Positions 1-10,654 of a stretch of 64,000 nucleotides of DNA are shown here, in pieces. The notes under the pieces were generated by a model. That model was not told where the DNA came from, made no database searches, and worked only from the letters and a program-made list of their open reading frames with translations. Source of the stretch: DATAOG01 sp963840925 (GTDB lineage: Bacteria; Pseudomonadota; Alphaproteobacteria; Geminicoccales; Geminicoccaceae); NCBI GenBank assembly GCA_963840925.1, contig CAWJAY010000001.1:54583-118582 (forward strand), in the 5' to 3' direction. Position numbers and translations under genes: made by a program. Positions within the stretch are counted from its first letter, which is position 1. The number at the start of each line of letters is the position of its first letter.

Positions 1-2
1 TG

Positions 3-542
3 AACGGCGACGGGTCGCTGACGCTGGATACGATCTCGCTGCCGCGGGCCAGCGAGACCATGCAGCTGCCGATCGCACCCGACCTGGTGCTGGCCAAGGC
101 GCCGATCGGGCCGGTGGCGCGAGCGGCGCCGTCGTTCGGCCTGCACAGCTACGTGATCTGGAAGTTCGCCCAGAACATTGCGGGCGCCAGGCAGTTCCTG
201 GTCGACTACATCGGCCATTCGCAGGATGCCTTCCGCGCCAGCGGATTCCAGAACACGCCGACCTTCCCGGGCGCGGTGCCCGATCTGCCAAAGCTGGTCA
301 GCGACGACCCGGCCGGCCCCGGCAAGTACGCTCTGCTGGCCGAGGTCGCGAGCTGGAGTGCGGCCGTCGGCTATCCGGGCGACACCAATCCGGCGGTCAG
401 CGAGGTCTTTCACACCGGCCTGATCCCGGCGATGTTCGCCGCGGCCGCCACCGGCCGGATGACGCCGGAGGCGGCGCTCGATCAGGCCGATGCCGAGCTG
501 CGCCTGATCTTCGACAAGTGGCGGGCCAGTGGCCAGATCTGA
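3..542 (+). CDS. ABC transporter extracellular solute-binding protein, family 1 (C-terminal part, cut by window edge)
   Basis: The gene runs in from the left edge; 179 C-terminal residues are visible in one open frame ending at TGA 540-542. The C-terminal lobe contains the pattern GDTNPAVSEVF followed by a helix and ends in DAELRLIFDKWR, which is how bacterial sugar-binding proteins of ABC importers (extracellular solute-binding family 1) usually end. Such proteins bind a carbohydrate in the periplasm and deliver it to an inner-membrane permease. The permease genes are not seen downstream, where a sensor kinase follows after about 40 bases, so they must lie upstream or elsewhere. The substrate cannot be told. 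The family call is fairly safe, the sugar specificity is inference. Confidence 0.7.
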   Translation, partial: NGDGSLTLDTISLPRASETMQLPIAPDLVLAKAPIGPVARAAPSFGLHSYVIWKFAQNIAGARQFLVDYIGHSQDAFRASGFQNTPTFPGAVPDLPKLVSDDPAGPGKYALLAEVASWSAAVGYPGDTNPAVSEVFHTGLIPAMFAAAATGRMTPEAALDQADAELRLIFDKWRASGQI

Positions 543-583
543 CCCGGCGGCCATGCCCGGCTGAGGTCGGCGCGGGAGCGGCG

Positions 584-2493
<1,910 letters not shown>

Positions 2494-2497
<4 letters not shown>

Positions 2498-2870
2498 CCA
2501 AGCGCATCCTCGTGGTCGAAGACCAGGACGACAACCGGCGGATCATCCGCGACCTTTGAGCAGCGTCGGCTACCAGATGATCGAGGCGCTCGATGGCGCG
2601 GTCGGGGTCGAGCTCGCTGCGCGCGAGCGTCCGGACCTGATCCTGATGGACATCCAGCTGCCCCTGCTCGACGGCTACGAAGCGACCCGGCGGATCCGCG
2701 AATACCCCGAGTTGGGCCAGATCCCGATCATCGCGGTCACGTCTTATGCCTTGAGCGGCGACGACGCCAAGGCCTTGGCGGCCGGCTGCAACGCCTACAT
2801 CGCCAAGCCCTTCAGCCCGCGCGAGCTGCTCGCGATGATCCGCGAGCTGCTCGGCGACGCCGACGAGTAG
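2494..2870 (+). CDS. single-domain response regulator (CheY-like), one-base frameshift
   Basis: Residues VVEDQDDNRRIIRDL start a classic receiver domain, then a stop TGA appears at 2557 while the rest of the domain continues in the next frame from 2556. The phospho-acceptor lies in LILMDIQLP, the switch threonine in VTSYA and the conserved lysine in AKPFSP. Restoring one base in the CTTTG run at about 2554-2558 gives an uninterrupted 125-residue receiver with no output domain. It starts inside the stop of the kinase gene and ends just before the receiver-cyclase gene, so it is most likely a phosphotransfer partner of that kinase. The break is a single missing base in an otherwise well conserved domain; a sequence error is more likely than decay, but this cannot be decided here. 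Confidence 0.8.
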
Positions 2871-2880
2871 GCGGCGAGCG

Positions 2881-4031
2881 ATGCGCGAACCGGCGCGGAT
2901 CATGGTCGTCGACGACAACGCCGCCAACGTCGAGATCCTCGAGACCCGGCTGCGCGCGCAGGGCTACGAGGTGCTGACGGCAACCGACGGCATCCAGGGG
3001 CTGGAGCGCGCCCGGGCGGCGACCCCGGATCTGATCCTGCTCGACGTGATGATGCCGGGCAAGGACGGCATCCAGGTCTGCCGCGAGCTCAAGGCGGATC
3101 CCAGCCTGCCGTTCATGCCGATCATCCTGGTCACGGCGCGCTCCGATCCGGGCGACATCGTGGCCGGCCTCGATGCCGGCGGCGACGAGTACATCACCAA
3201 GCCCCTCGATCAGGCGGCGCTGGTGGCGCGGGTCCGCTCGATCCTGCGCATCAAGGCCCTGCACGACACCGTCCAGCAGCAGGCGGCCAGGATCGAGGAC
3301 TGGAACCGGACCCTCGAGCGGCGGGTCGCGGCCCAGCTGGCCGAGATCGAGCGCCTGGGCGAGCTCAGGCGGTTCCTGTCGCCGCAGATCGCCAGCTGAT
3401 CCTGACCTCGGGCGACGCCCACCTGCTCGAGAGCCATCGCCGCGAGGTGGTCGTCGTGTTCTGCGACCTGCGCGGCTTCACGGGCTTTGCCGAGAGCGCC
3501 GAGCCCGAGGAGGTGATGGCGATTCTGAGAGAATACCACGAGGCCATGGGCGAGCTGACCTTCCGCTACGAGGGCACGCTCGAGCGGTTCGTCTGCGACG
3601 GGGTCGTCGTGCTGTTCAACGACCCGCTGCCCTGCCCGGACCCGGCCGCGCGCGCGGTGCGCATGGCGCTCGAGATGCGGGCGCGGGTCGCCGGGCTCGC
3701 CCGGAGCTGGCGCCGGCAGGGCCACGAGCTGGGCTTTGGCGTCGGCATCGCCCAGGGTTACGCGACGCTCGGGCAGATCGGCTTCGCCGGCCGGTTCGAT
3801 TACTCGGCGATCGGTCCGGTGCCCAATCTCGCTTCGCGGCTGTGCGACGCGGCCGCCGACGGCGAGATCTTGATCAGCCAGCGCGCGCTCGCGGCGGTCG
3901 AGGGCCTGGTCGAGACCGAGCCGGCCGGCGAGCTGGCGCTGAAGGGCTTCGCCCGGCCGGTGACCGCCTGTCGCATCCTCCGCCTGCGCGCGCATGAAGC
4001 GTGTCCCGGCCTTTTGGAGAGCAGCCCATGA
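2881..4031 (+). CDS. receiver-adenylate/guanylate cyclase fusion, one-base frameshift
   Basis: An N-terminal receiver domain (VVDDNAANVEIL; acceptor in LILLDVMMPG; lysine in TKPLD) is followed by a coiled-coil linker with the family-typical LRRFLSPQIA, and then by a class III cyclase domain starting VVVFCDLRGFTGFAE, with a metal-binding aspartate in CDLRGFT, a second in CDGVVVLFND and the transition-state asparagine in PNLASRLC. The frame breaks at about 3394-3399; one extra G would join the halves into a 383-residue protein. Under phosphorylation the receiver would control cAMP or cGMP synthesis. The usual GDG of the second metal motif reads CDG, a substitution worth noting. The stop overlaps the next start codon at 4028 (ATGA). 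The domains are clear; which cyclic nucleotide is made is not. Confidence 0.82.
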
Positions 4032-5209
4032 CCGATGCGCGCCGACCCCCGGCCAAGCCCGAACGGCGCGTCCGCCTCGATTTTCGCGACCACGCCGATG
4101 GCGAGGCCGCCCAGCAGGAGGTGCGATCGAACCTGTCCTCGATTACCGCGTGCGGTCGCTGCCTGTGGGTCTCCAACGACGAGCTCGCGACCGTGGAGCG
4201 CCTGCTGCGCCAAGACGACGGCGGCTTCGCCGAGCACGTGGTCATGCAGCTTGCGGAGCTGTTCGATCTGCCCGAAGACGAAGGGGGCGAGATGGACATC
4301 GAGGGCCTCGACATCGCCGACGGCTATCTATGGGTCGTGGGCTCGCACAGCCTGACCCGCGCCAAGCCCAAACCCCAGGAGAACGATGCGGCGGTGGCGC
4401 TTGCGCTGCTCAGTGAGGTCGAGCATCACCCGAACCGCCATTTTCTTGGCCGCATCCCGCTGGCCGAGGCGGCGCCCGACGTCTTCGAAGCCCGGGCACG
4501 GGTCAAAGGCAAGGGCAACCGGCGCCACAGCGGATGCCTGAAGATTTCCAGCGACGGCAATGCGATCGACAAGGAGCTCCGGCGCGACGTGCACATTGCC
4601 CGCTTCATGGCCGTGCCGGCCAAGGAGAACGGCTTCGACATCGAAGGCCTCGCCGCGCGCGGCGATCGCGTGCTGCTCGGGCTGCGCGGCCCGGTGCTGC
4701 GCGGCTGGGCGATGCTGCTGCAGCTCGAGGTCGAGGAGCGCAAGCCGGGCCGGCTCCACCTCAACAAGATCGGCCCCGCCGGCCAGCGCTATATCAAGCA
4801 TTTCCTCGACCTCGAGGGGCTCGGCATCCGCGAGCTCGCGTTCGACGGCGACGCGCTCTTGATCCTCGCCGGGCCGACCATGGACCTCGACGGACCGGTC
4901 GTGCTCTACCGCTGGCCGGAGGCACTCGGGGCGGCCGAACAGCAGGTCGTGCCGGCCGATCAGCTCGAGGTCGTCCTCGAGCTGCCCTATGGCCGCGGCT
5001 TCGACCATGCCGAGGGCATCTGCCTGCTGGCCGGCGAGGGCGGGGCGAAGGAGCTGATGGTCGTCTACGATTCGCCGGCCAAGGACCGGCTGCACGCGGC
5101 GAGCGCGATCGAGACCGACGTCTTCGCGCTCGAGCGCCGCCGGCCCGCCAGGGAGCAGAAGCGCCCACCTCGCCGCGCTGCCGTAAGTTCGCGCAGCGCG
5201 CGGCGATGA
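4028..5209 (+). CDS. DUF3616 domain-containing protein
   Basis: The 393-residue product matches the DUF3616 family: an N-terminal RSNLSSI...LWVSNDE segment, a central DIEGLDIADGYLWVVGSHS motif, and repeated 'EGL' blade-like segments (FDIEGLAARGDRVLLGLRGP; AEGICLL), which suggest a beta-propeller-like fold. No signal peptide is evident, so it is probably cytoplasmic. The function of the family is unknown. The ATG at 4028 overlaps the stop of the cyclase gene and its own stop overlaps the start of the GNAT gene, so it sits inside the signalling operon. A role connected with the cyclic nucleotide or kinase pathway is possible but only inferred from position. Confidence 0.8.
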   Translation: MTDARRPPAKPERRVRLDFRDHADGEAAQQEVRSNLSSITACGRCLWVSNDELATVERLLRQDDGGFAEHVVMQLAELFDLPEDEGGEMDIEGLDIADGYLWVVGSHSLTRAKPKPQENDAAVALALLSEVEHHPNRHFLGRIPLAEAAPDVFEARARVKGKGNRRHSGCLKISSDGNAIDKELRRDVHIARFMAVPAKENGFDIEGLAARGDRVLLGLRGPVLRGWAMLLQLEVEERKPGRLHLNKIGPAGQRYIKHFLDLEGLGIRELAFDGDALLILAGPTMDLDGPVVLYRWPEALGAAEQQVVPADQLEVVLELPYGRGFDHAEGICLLAGEGGAKELMVVYDSPAKDRLHAASAIETDVFALERRRPAREQKRPPRRAAVSSRSARR

Positions 5210-5769
5210 CCACGGCTCGCCCGCTGCTGCGCGCCTGTCGCCAGCACGACCTCGAGGCGGTCCGCGCGATCTACGAGCTGGAGGTGCTCGAGGGCACGGC
5301 GTCGTTCGAGCTCGAGCCGCCGGACCTTGCCGAACTGACGTCGCGCTGGCAGGCGATCCGGGCGGTGGGCTTGCCTTATCTGGTCGCGGAGCTCGACGGC
5401 CGCATCGCGGGCTATGCCTACGCCGGGCCGTACCGAGCCCGGGCCGGCTATCGCTACACCTGCGAGGACTCGGTCTATATCGCCCGCTCGACCCGCCGCC
5501 TTGGGCTCGGGCGCCTGCTGCTCGACCGGGTGATCGCCGAGGCGAGCGCGGCCGGCCGCCGCCAGATGGTCGCGATCATCGGCAATTCGGCCCATTGCGC
5601 CTCGATCCGGCTGCACGAGCGGGCGGGTTTCCGGCTGGTCGGCACGCTTCAGGACGTGGGCTGCAAGTTCGGCCGCTGGCTGGACACGGTGATCATGCAG
5701 CGCCCGCTCGGCGCCGGCCCAGTCCCGGTCGAGGCGCCGCGGCCGGCGACCGACCGGACCCGAACTTAG
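5206..5769 (+). CDS. GNAT N-acetyltransferase, phosphinothricin/methionine-sulfone acetyltransferase type
   Basis: The 187-residue protein opens with LLRACRQHDLEAVRAIYELEV and carries ASFELEPP, GYAYAGPYRARAGYRYTCEDSVYI, the acetyl-CoA loop RRLGLGRLLLDRVI and the closing HERAGFRLVGTLQDVGCKFGRWLDTVIMQ. These are the hallmarks of the Pat/MnaT branch of the GNAT family, which acetylates phosphinothricin, methionine sulfone or related amino acids with acetyl-CoA. It starts within the stop codon of the DUF3616 gene and ends the operon. Fold and branch are confident; the natural substrate is not known, and many such enzymes are housekeeping detoxifiers and not resistance genes. Confidence 0.85.
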   Translation: MTTARPLLRACRQHDLEAVRAIYELEVLEGTASFELEPPDLAELTSRWQAIRAVGLPYLVAELDGRIAGYAYAGPYRARAGYRYTCEDSVYIARSTRRLGLGRLLLDRVIAEASAAGRRQMVAIIGNSAHCASIRLHERAGFRLVGTLQDVGCKFGRWLDTVIMQRPLGAGPVPVEAPRPATDRTRT

Positions 5770-5942
5770 GGGCAGGCAAGCCGCGCTGCATGGCCCATTC
5801 ATGATCTGGCCTCATAGGTCGATGCGGATCATCCGCCTGATCAGAAGTCGCGACTCCGGCTAACTTCTGCCCTCCGCCCGACGGGGGAAGATGTCGGCGA
5901 CGCCAAGGACGTTTCGTTCACGATCGGCAGGGAGGCGAGACA

Positions 5943-6758
5943 ATGGCACCACAGGCTAAGGCTATCAGCGGTTTCGATTTCAGCGATGCCATGGTCGTCG
6001 TCACCGGGGCGGCCGCCGGCCTCGGCCTGGGCATCGCCCAGGCGTTCCACGCTGCCGGCGGCCGGGTGGCGCTCGGCGACCTGCGCCAGGACGCGGTCGA
6101 GCGCGCGGCGGCCGGGCTGGGCGGCGAGCGGACGTTCGCCGACGTTCTCGATGTGCGGGACGCGACCTCGGTGCAGGCTTTCTTCGCGGCGGCGGAGCGG
6201 ACCCTGGGTCCGGTCACGATCGCCGTGGCCAATGCCGGCGTGGTTCCGAACTGCCCGGTGCTCGACATGGCGGTCGAGGAATGGGACCGCGTGATCGAGA
6301 CCAACCTGCGCGGGGTGTTTCTTACCTGCCGGGCGGCGGCGCGCAGCATGCAGGCCGGCGAGCGCCCCGGCAAGATCATCACGATCTCGTCCGGCGCCTA
6401 CGCCAGCGGTCGGCTCGGCGCCGCGCACTACTGCGCGTCCAAGGCCGGCATCGTCATGTTCACGCGGGTGCTGGCCATGGAGCTTGCTGAGCGGCGCATC
6501 AACGTGAACTCGATCGCGCCCGGCTATATCGATACCCAGCCGGAGGGCGCGCCCGTGGTCCCGGTCTCGGCCTTCCGGGACGCGATGCTCAAGAACATCC
6601 CACTAGGGCGGTTCGGCACGCCGGCGGACGTCGCCCAGGCCGCGCTGTTCCTGGCCTCGCCGGCGGCCGACTACGTGACCGGCGAGGTGCTGGCCGTCAA
6701 CGGCGGGGCCTTTGCCGGGCGGGCGTACCTGCCGCTTGGCTCGCCGAAGGCGCGCTGA
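5943..6758 (+). CDS. SDR family oxidoreductase
   Basis: A 271-residue classical short-chain dehydrogenase. It has the nucleotide-binding loop TGAAAGLGLG near residue 21, the NAG motif (ANAGV), the catalytic serine in ISSGAYASG, the YCASK catalytic pair and the cofactor-binding PGYIDTQ. The family reduces or oxidises alcohols and ketones with NAD(P)H. The ATG at 5943 follows a GGGAGG-like ribosome site. It stands alone: the upstream 170 bases have no gene, and the next gene is on the other strand. Nothing in the sequence gives the substrate. Confidence 0.88.
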   Translation: MAPQAKAISGFDFSDAMVVVTGAAAGLGLGIAQAFHAAGGRVALGDLRQDAVERAAAGLGGERTFADVLDVRDATSVQAFFAAAERTLGPVTIAVANAGVVPNCPVLDMAVEEWDRVIETNLRGVFLTCRAAARSMQAGERPGKIITISSGAYASGRLGAAHYCASKAGIVMFTRVLAMELAERRINVNSIAPGYIDTQPEGAPVVPVSAFRDAMLKNIPLGRFGTPADVAQAALFLASPAADYVTGEVLAVNGGAFAGRAYLPLGSPKAR

Positions 6759-6824
6759 CCGACGACGGTGCTCGGCAGCAAGCGCGCGGCGGCCCGAAGG
6801 CCATCATCGGGTTTTCGGTCTCGG

Positions 6825-7643
6825 CTAGCTAGCGTTGCCGCGGCCTTCGTAGACCGCGAGCGCCTCGGGCATCAGCTGCTGCAGGCGCTCGATGCGCGTG
6901 CCCTCGGCCGGATGGGTCGAGAGGAACTCGGGCGGCCGGTCGCCGCCCAGCTGCTGGAAGTTCTGCCAGAGCGTGACCGATTCCCGGGGGTCGTAACCGG
7001 CCCTCGCCATCAGCAGGATGCCGATGTGGTCGGCCTCGCTCTCCTGGGTGCGCGAATAGGGCAGGATGATCCCGAGCGTCGCCGCCTGGGCGGCGACCTG
7101 AGCGATCGCCTGGCTGCCGGTGCCGATGCCGACCGCGGCCGCCCCGAACTGGCTGAGCATGCCCTGCGACATCCGCTCGGCGCCGTGGCGCGCGATCGCA
7201 TGCCCGACCTCGTGGCCCATCACGGTCGCGAGCTGGGCGTCGTTCTTGGCGACCTTGAACAGGCCGCTGTAGACCCCGACCTTGCCGCCCGGCAGCGCGA
7301 ACGCGTTCGGCTCCTCGCTGTCGAAGACCGTGAACTGCCAGTCCCAATCCGGCTGGCCGCTGACCGCGGCGATCCGCTCGCCGACCTCGCGGACCCGGGC
7401 GTTGAGCTTGGCATCGGTCGAGACCTTCTCCTCCTGCTTGATCTGCTGATAGGCCTGCAGGCCCATGTCCGCATCCTGGGATTCGGGCAGCAGGATCAGC
7501 TGCTGCCGGCCGGTGACCGGCGCCGACTGGCAGGCCGCAAGCAGACCCGTGACCAGCAGTCCGGCCACCAGCCTCGCGCCCCGATCGCGCCAGATGCCCC
7601 GATCGCGCCAGATGTCAAGACACTGCTTCGACCATGCTGTCAT
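6825..7643 (-). CDS. M48 family zinc metalloprotease, lipoprotein
   Basis: The 272-residue protein has a hydrophobic signal ending in a lipobox (LLAAC, Cys38), the zinc motif HEVGH (His144, Glu145, His148) and the third zinc ligand in ESEADHIG. This is the layout of periplasmic LoiP/YcaL/BepA-like proteases that act in outer-membrane quality control. It should be anchored to the membrane by lipidation and degrade misfolded outer-membrane proteins; that role is family knowledge and not shown here. The N terminus contains a perfect in-frame repeat (IWRDRG twice) before the signal, encoded by a tandem 18-bp duplication, so the true start could be further downstream (towards the Arg24-Leu25 region). 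It is transcribed away from the SDR gene. Confidence 0.88.
   Translation of the reverse strand: MTAWSKQCLDIWRDRGIWRDRGARLVAGLLVTGLLAACQSAPVTGRQQLILLPESQDADMGLQAYQQIKQEEKVSTDAKLNARVREVGERIAAVSGQPDWDWQFTVFDSEEPNAFALPGGKVGVYSGLFKVAKNDAQLATVMGHEVGHAIARHGAERMSQGMLSQFGAAAVGIGTGSQAIAQVAAQAATLGIILPYSRTQESEADHIGILLMARAGYDPRESVTLWQNFQQLGGDRPPEFLSTHPAEGTRIERLQQLMPEALAVYEGRGNAS
7578..7613. repeat. tandem 18-bp duplication in the 5' end of the M48 gene
   Basis: Two identical 18-bp copies lie head to tail (7578-7595 and 7596-7613). They keep the reading frame and duplicate six residues in front of the signal peptide. A recent slippage event is the simplest explanation. Confidence 0.8.
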
Positions 7644-7752
7644 CGTCGCGCTCCCTCATCACGGGCCCGCAGTCGCCAAACAAAAGATCGGCTTCGGTCG
7701 GCGCTCCGACAAGAGCGCCTCGCCGCTCCCCCGGGAGGTGAGCGGCGCCAGG

Positions 7753-7790
7753 GAAAGAAGCGAGCCGGCGAGCGCATCGCCGGCCCGCTC
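7753..7790 (-). terminator. rho-independent terminator of the DUF892 gene
   Basis: Downstream of the DUF892 stop codon on the minus strand lies a 12-bp stem with one mismatch (7777-7788 against 7760-7771) and a 5-base loop, followed by TTCTTTCCC. The stem is G+C-rich and the T-rich tail is weak but present. It would separate this gene from the M48 gene on the same strand. Confidence 0.6.
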
Positions 7791-7813
7791 ATCGGGGACC
7801 TCCGGCGCGTCCC

Positions 7814-8314
7814 TCAGGCGGCGGCTTTGAGCGCCTTCTGATTGACCTCGGACAGCGCGATCTGATTGAGCTTCTGGTCGGCCTGCTTCTCCTCGTCGAG
7901 GGTCTTGTTGAGCAGCTGCCCGACCTCCTTTTGGCCCAGCGACTCGGCGAGCGTCGAGGCCGTGCCGTAGGCCGAGATCTCGTAGTGCTCGACCTTCTGC
8001 GCGGCGCTGATCAGCGCGACGTCGAGGACCTCGGGCGTGCTGATCTCGTCCATCAGCTCCTGGGCCTCCTCGATCAGGCCCTGCATCGCCTCGCAGCGCT
8101 GGCCGCGCGCGGGCTTGCCGAGCTTGTCGAAGACCTGGTCGAGCCGCTCGACGTGGCCGTTGGTCTCCTGGAGGTGGTGCTCGAACGCCTGGCGCAGCTT
8201 GTCGGAGGTGGCCGCCTTGGCCATCTTGGGCAGCGCCTTCACCAGCTGCCGCTCGGCGTGATAGATGTCCCGGAGCTCGTCGATGAGCAGGTCCTGCACT
8301 GATTTCACGGCCAT
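7814..8314 (-). CDS. DUF892 / YciE-type ferritin-like protein
   Basis: The 166-residue protein begins MAVKSVQDLLIDELRDIYHAERQL and has the paired helices of the DUF892 family, with metal-ligand-like positions in ELRDIYHAE, HLQETNGHVERLDQVF, ALISAAQKVEHYEISAYG and LDEEKQADQ. These form a four-helix ferritin-like bundle that may bind a di-iron centre. The start at 8314 has a GGAGG site at good distance (GGCGGAGGCACC); a longer open frame upstream has no support. Family members are induced by stress in several bacteria, but their function is not settled. It is a single-gene unit with its own terminator. Confidence 0.85.
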   Translation of the reverse strand: MAVKSVQDLLIDELRDIYHAERQLVKALPKMAKAATSDKLRQAFEHHLQETNGHVERLDQVFDKLGKPARGQRCEAMQGLIEEAQELMDEISTPEVLDVALISAAQKVEHYEISAYGTASTLAESLGQKEVGQLLNKTLDEEKQADQKLNQIALSEVNQKALKAAA

Positions 8315-8475
8315 GATGGTGCCTCCGCCTCTGGTGGGTCCGATGGCGCGATCGCTCGGGCCGATCCGCCCCTCGGTCGCCCACTCCAACGGTCCTGCCG
8401 ACAAGAGGTTCCGCCGGCCTCGATTGACCCGGCTGGTCGGCCCCAGAGCGGTGCCACCTGCATCGGCGCGGCCGG

Positions 8476-9474
8476 TCAATCGGTCAACGCGTCGACATAC
8501 GAAAATAGGGCAGGGGTGCCGCCGGTGTGGATGAAGACGACCGTCTGGGCTTTTTTTGCGAACCGGCCCCGGCGGGCGAGGTCGATCAGGCCGGCCATGG
8601 CCTTGCCGGTGTAGACCGGGTCGAGGAACAGGCCCTCGAGGCTTGCGCATACGCCCAGCGCTTCGCGCATGCTCGCGGTTGGCTCCCCGTAGTCGACCCC
8701 GATATAGCCATCCAGGACCTCGACCGCCGCGGCCGGCGGCGCCGGCACGCCGAGCAGGGCGGCGGTGCGGCCGGCGAGGTCGCGGACGGTCGCCTCGAGC
8801 GCCGCCTTCGGCTCACTGACGCTGATCCCGATCACCGGCACCTCGGCGCCCAGCGCCTGGATGGCGACCAGCAGGCCCGCCTGGGTGCCGCCGCTCCCAG
8901 AGGCGTGCAGGATCGCATCGATCGGCTGGCGCAGGGCGTCCGCCTGGGCCAACAGCTCGAGGCCGGCTGTGACGTAGCCGAGCGCCCCGACCGGCGTCGA
9001 GCCGCCGATCGGGATCACGAACGGGCGCTGGCCGCTCGTGCGCATGCCGGCCGCGACCCGCGCGAGTTCGGCCTCGAGGTCGGCGCCGCGCTCGACGAAA
9101 TGCAGCCGAGCACCCCCGAGGCGATCGAGCAGGACGTTGCCGCCCCGCTCATAGTCGGGGTCGTTGCGGGCGACCCGGCGCTCGAGGACCAGCGCGCAGC
9201 CGAGCCCGTGGCGGGCGGCCGCGGCCGCGGTCTGGCGGCAGTGGTTCGACTGCACCCCGCCCGCGGTGACCAGGACGTCGGCGCCCTGCTCGACCGCCTG
9301 GCCGAGCAGGAACTCGAGCTTGCGGGTCTTGTTGCCGCCGAACGCGAGGCCGGTCGCGTCGTCGCGCTTGACCAGGATGTTCGGGCCGCCGAGCCGCGCC
9401 GACAGCCGGGGCAGCGGCTCGAGCGCGGTCGGCAGGTGGCAGAAACGGGCGCGGGCGAAGCGGGCGAGCTGCAT
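8476..9474 (-). CDS. dcyD: D-cysteine desulfhydrase (PLP-dependent, ACC-deaminase family)
   Basis: The 332-residue protein belongs to fold-type II PLP enzymes of the ACC deaminase/D-cysteine desulfhydrase family. The Schiff-base lysine is Lys49 in GGNKTRKLEF, the substrate loop is GGVQSNHCRQTAAAA, and the phosphate loop is ASGSGGTQAGL. The enzyme splits D-cysteine into pyruvate, sulfide and ammonia; some relatives act on 1-aminocyclopropane-1-carboxylate. It is transcribed divergently, 115 bases apart, from a cystine-type ABC importer. The same partnership is known in enterobacteria (dcyD with the tcyJ-tcyL-tcyN genes), which favours D-cysteine or related sulfur amino acids over ACC. Confidence 0.8.
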   Translation of the reverse strand: MQLARFARARFCHLPTALEPLPRLSARLGGPNILVKRDDATGLAFGGNKTRKLEFLLGQAVEQGADVLVTAGGVQSNHCRQTAAAAARHGLGCALVLERRVARNDPDYERGGNVLLDRLGGARLHFVERGADLEAELARVAAGMRTSGQRPFVIPIGGSTPVGALGYVTAGLELLAQADALRQPIDAILHASGSGGTQAGLLVAIQALGAEVPVIGISVSEPKAALEATVRDLAGRTAALLGVPAPPAAAVEVLDGYIGVDYGEPTASMREALGVCASLEGLFLDPVYTGKAMAGLIDLARRGRFAKKAQTVVFIHTGGTPALFSYVDALTD

Positions 9475-9589
9475 TGAGCCGGCATCTTTGCGGTGCTACG
9501 GTTGAGCCGCGGGCGTGGCCCGCGCGCTGGGCCGGGCCTCGCCCGAACGGGGGCTCCGCCACGCCACCAGACACAAAGGGAGGGTAACG

Positions 9590-10495
9590 ATGTCGCGGCC
9601 AACCGGGCAAGATGGGGTTAAGAGGCGCGAGGTGTTCGGCCTTTCCGCCGCCGGTGCCACTGGCGCCGTGGTCGCCGCCGGCGCGCTCGCCGCGCCGCTG
9701 ATCGGCCAGGCGCAGGCCCAGAGCCCGGCCGGCAGCCGGCTGCAGACCGTGCTCTCGCGCGGCAACCTGATCGTCGGCACCGGCAGCACCAACCCGCCCT
9801 GGCATTTCGAGGACGCGAGCGGCAAGCTGGTCGGCATGGACATCGATCTCGCCAAGCTGCTCGCCAAGGGCCTGTTCGAGGATCCCGAGAAGGTCGAGTT
9901 CGTGCTCGGTGCCGCCGATGCCCGGATCCCCAACCTGGTCACCGACAAGGTCGACGTGATCTTCCAGTTCATGACCATCACGCCCGGGCGCGCCCAGCAG
10001 GTCGAGTTCACGATCCCCTACTATCGCGAGGGCGTCGGCTTCATGATGATGAAGGGCGGAGAGCACCAGACCTTCGACCAGCTCAAGGCCGGCGGCGCCG
10101 ACATCACGATCTCGGCGCTGCAAAACGTGTTCATCGAGGAGTGGGTGCACATCCCGCTGCCGCAAGCCAAGGTCGACCAGTACGACAGCGTCGATGCCGA
10201 GATCCAGGCGCTCAACTCGCGCCGGGCCCAGGCCGCCGCGCTCGATCAGTCGACGATCGGCTGGCTGGTCGCGCAGTTCCCCGACCGCTACGTCGATTCG
10301 GGCTACGGCTGGATGCCCAATTCCTACGCCGCCGGGGTCAAGCCGGGCGACCAAGTCTGGCTCAACTTCATCAACACCGTGCTCCACGAGGCCATGACCG
10401 GGGTCGACTTCCTGAGCTACCAGGCCTCGTTCGAGAAGTGGTTCGGCAAGAAGGTCGAGCCGCCGCGGGTCGGCTTCCCGGTCGAGTACTCGTAA
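9590..10495 (+). CDS. amino-acid (cystine-type) ABC transporter substrate-binding protein
   Basis: The 301-residue product is a family 3 solute-binding protein. It starts at an ATG behind AAAGGGAGGG and has a twin-arginine-looking leader (KRREVFGLSAAGATGA) with a cleavage region near APLIGQAQAQ. The mature part shows LIVGTGSTNPPWHFED, GMDIDLAKLLAKG and a second lobe with VDVIFQFMTITPGRAQQVEF, typical of polar amino-acid receptors. It leads an operon with two permeases and an ATPase. The Tat-type signal suggests export in folded form. The neighbouring D-cysteine desulfhydrase makes a sulfur amino acid the likely ligand, but this is inferred. Confidence 0.85.
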   Translation: MSRPTGQDGVKRREVFGLSAAGATGAVVAAGALAAPLIGQAQAQSPAGSRLQTVLSRGNLIVGTGSTNPPWHFEDASGKLVGMDIDLAKLLAKGLFEDPEKVEFVLGAADARIPNLVTDKVDVIFQFMTITPGRAQQVEFTIPYYREGVGFMMMKGGEHQTFDQLKAGGADITISALQNVFIEEWVHIPLPQAKVDQYDSVDAEIQALNSRRAQAAALDQSTIGWLVAQFPDRYVDSGYGWMPNSYAAGVKPGDQVWLNFINTVLHEAMTGVDFLSYQASFEKWFGKKVEPPRVGFPVEYS

Positions 10496-10505
10496 GCCTC
10501 CGGCT

Positions 10506-10536
10506 GCCGGCCAGCGCATGGCCGCAGCTGGCCGGC
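10506..10536. other. stable hairpin between binding-protein and permease genes
   Basis: A perfect 10-bp G+C-rich inverted repeat (10506-10515 with 10527-10536) with an 11-base loop lies just after the stop of the binding-protein gene. No T-run follows. Such hairpins in ABC operons often protect the upstream message, so that the binding protein is made in excess; that role is inference. Confidence 0.5.
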
Positions 10537-10654
10537 CGCTGCTCGCCGCCCGCTCGCCGCATCGAGTTCGGGGCGGGCGGCGGCCGGCAGGGGCGGCTCG
10601 ACCGGGCTGCGTCGGCCGCCGACCCCGGACGCGGCGCTCGTCGGCCGGCGGGGG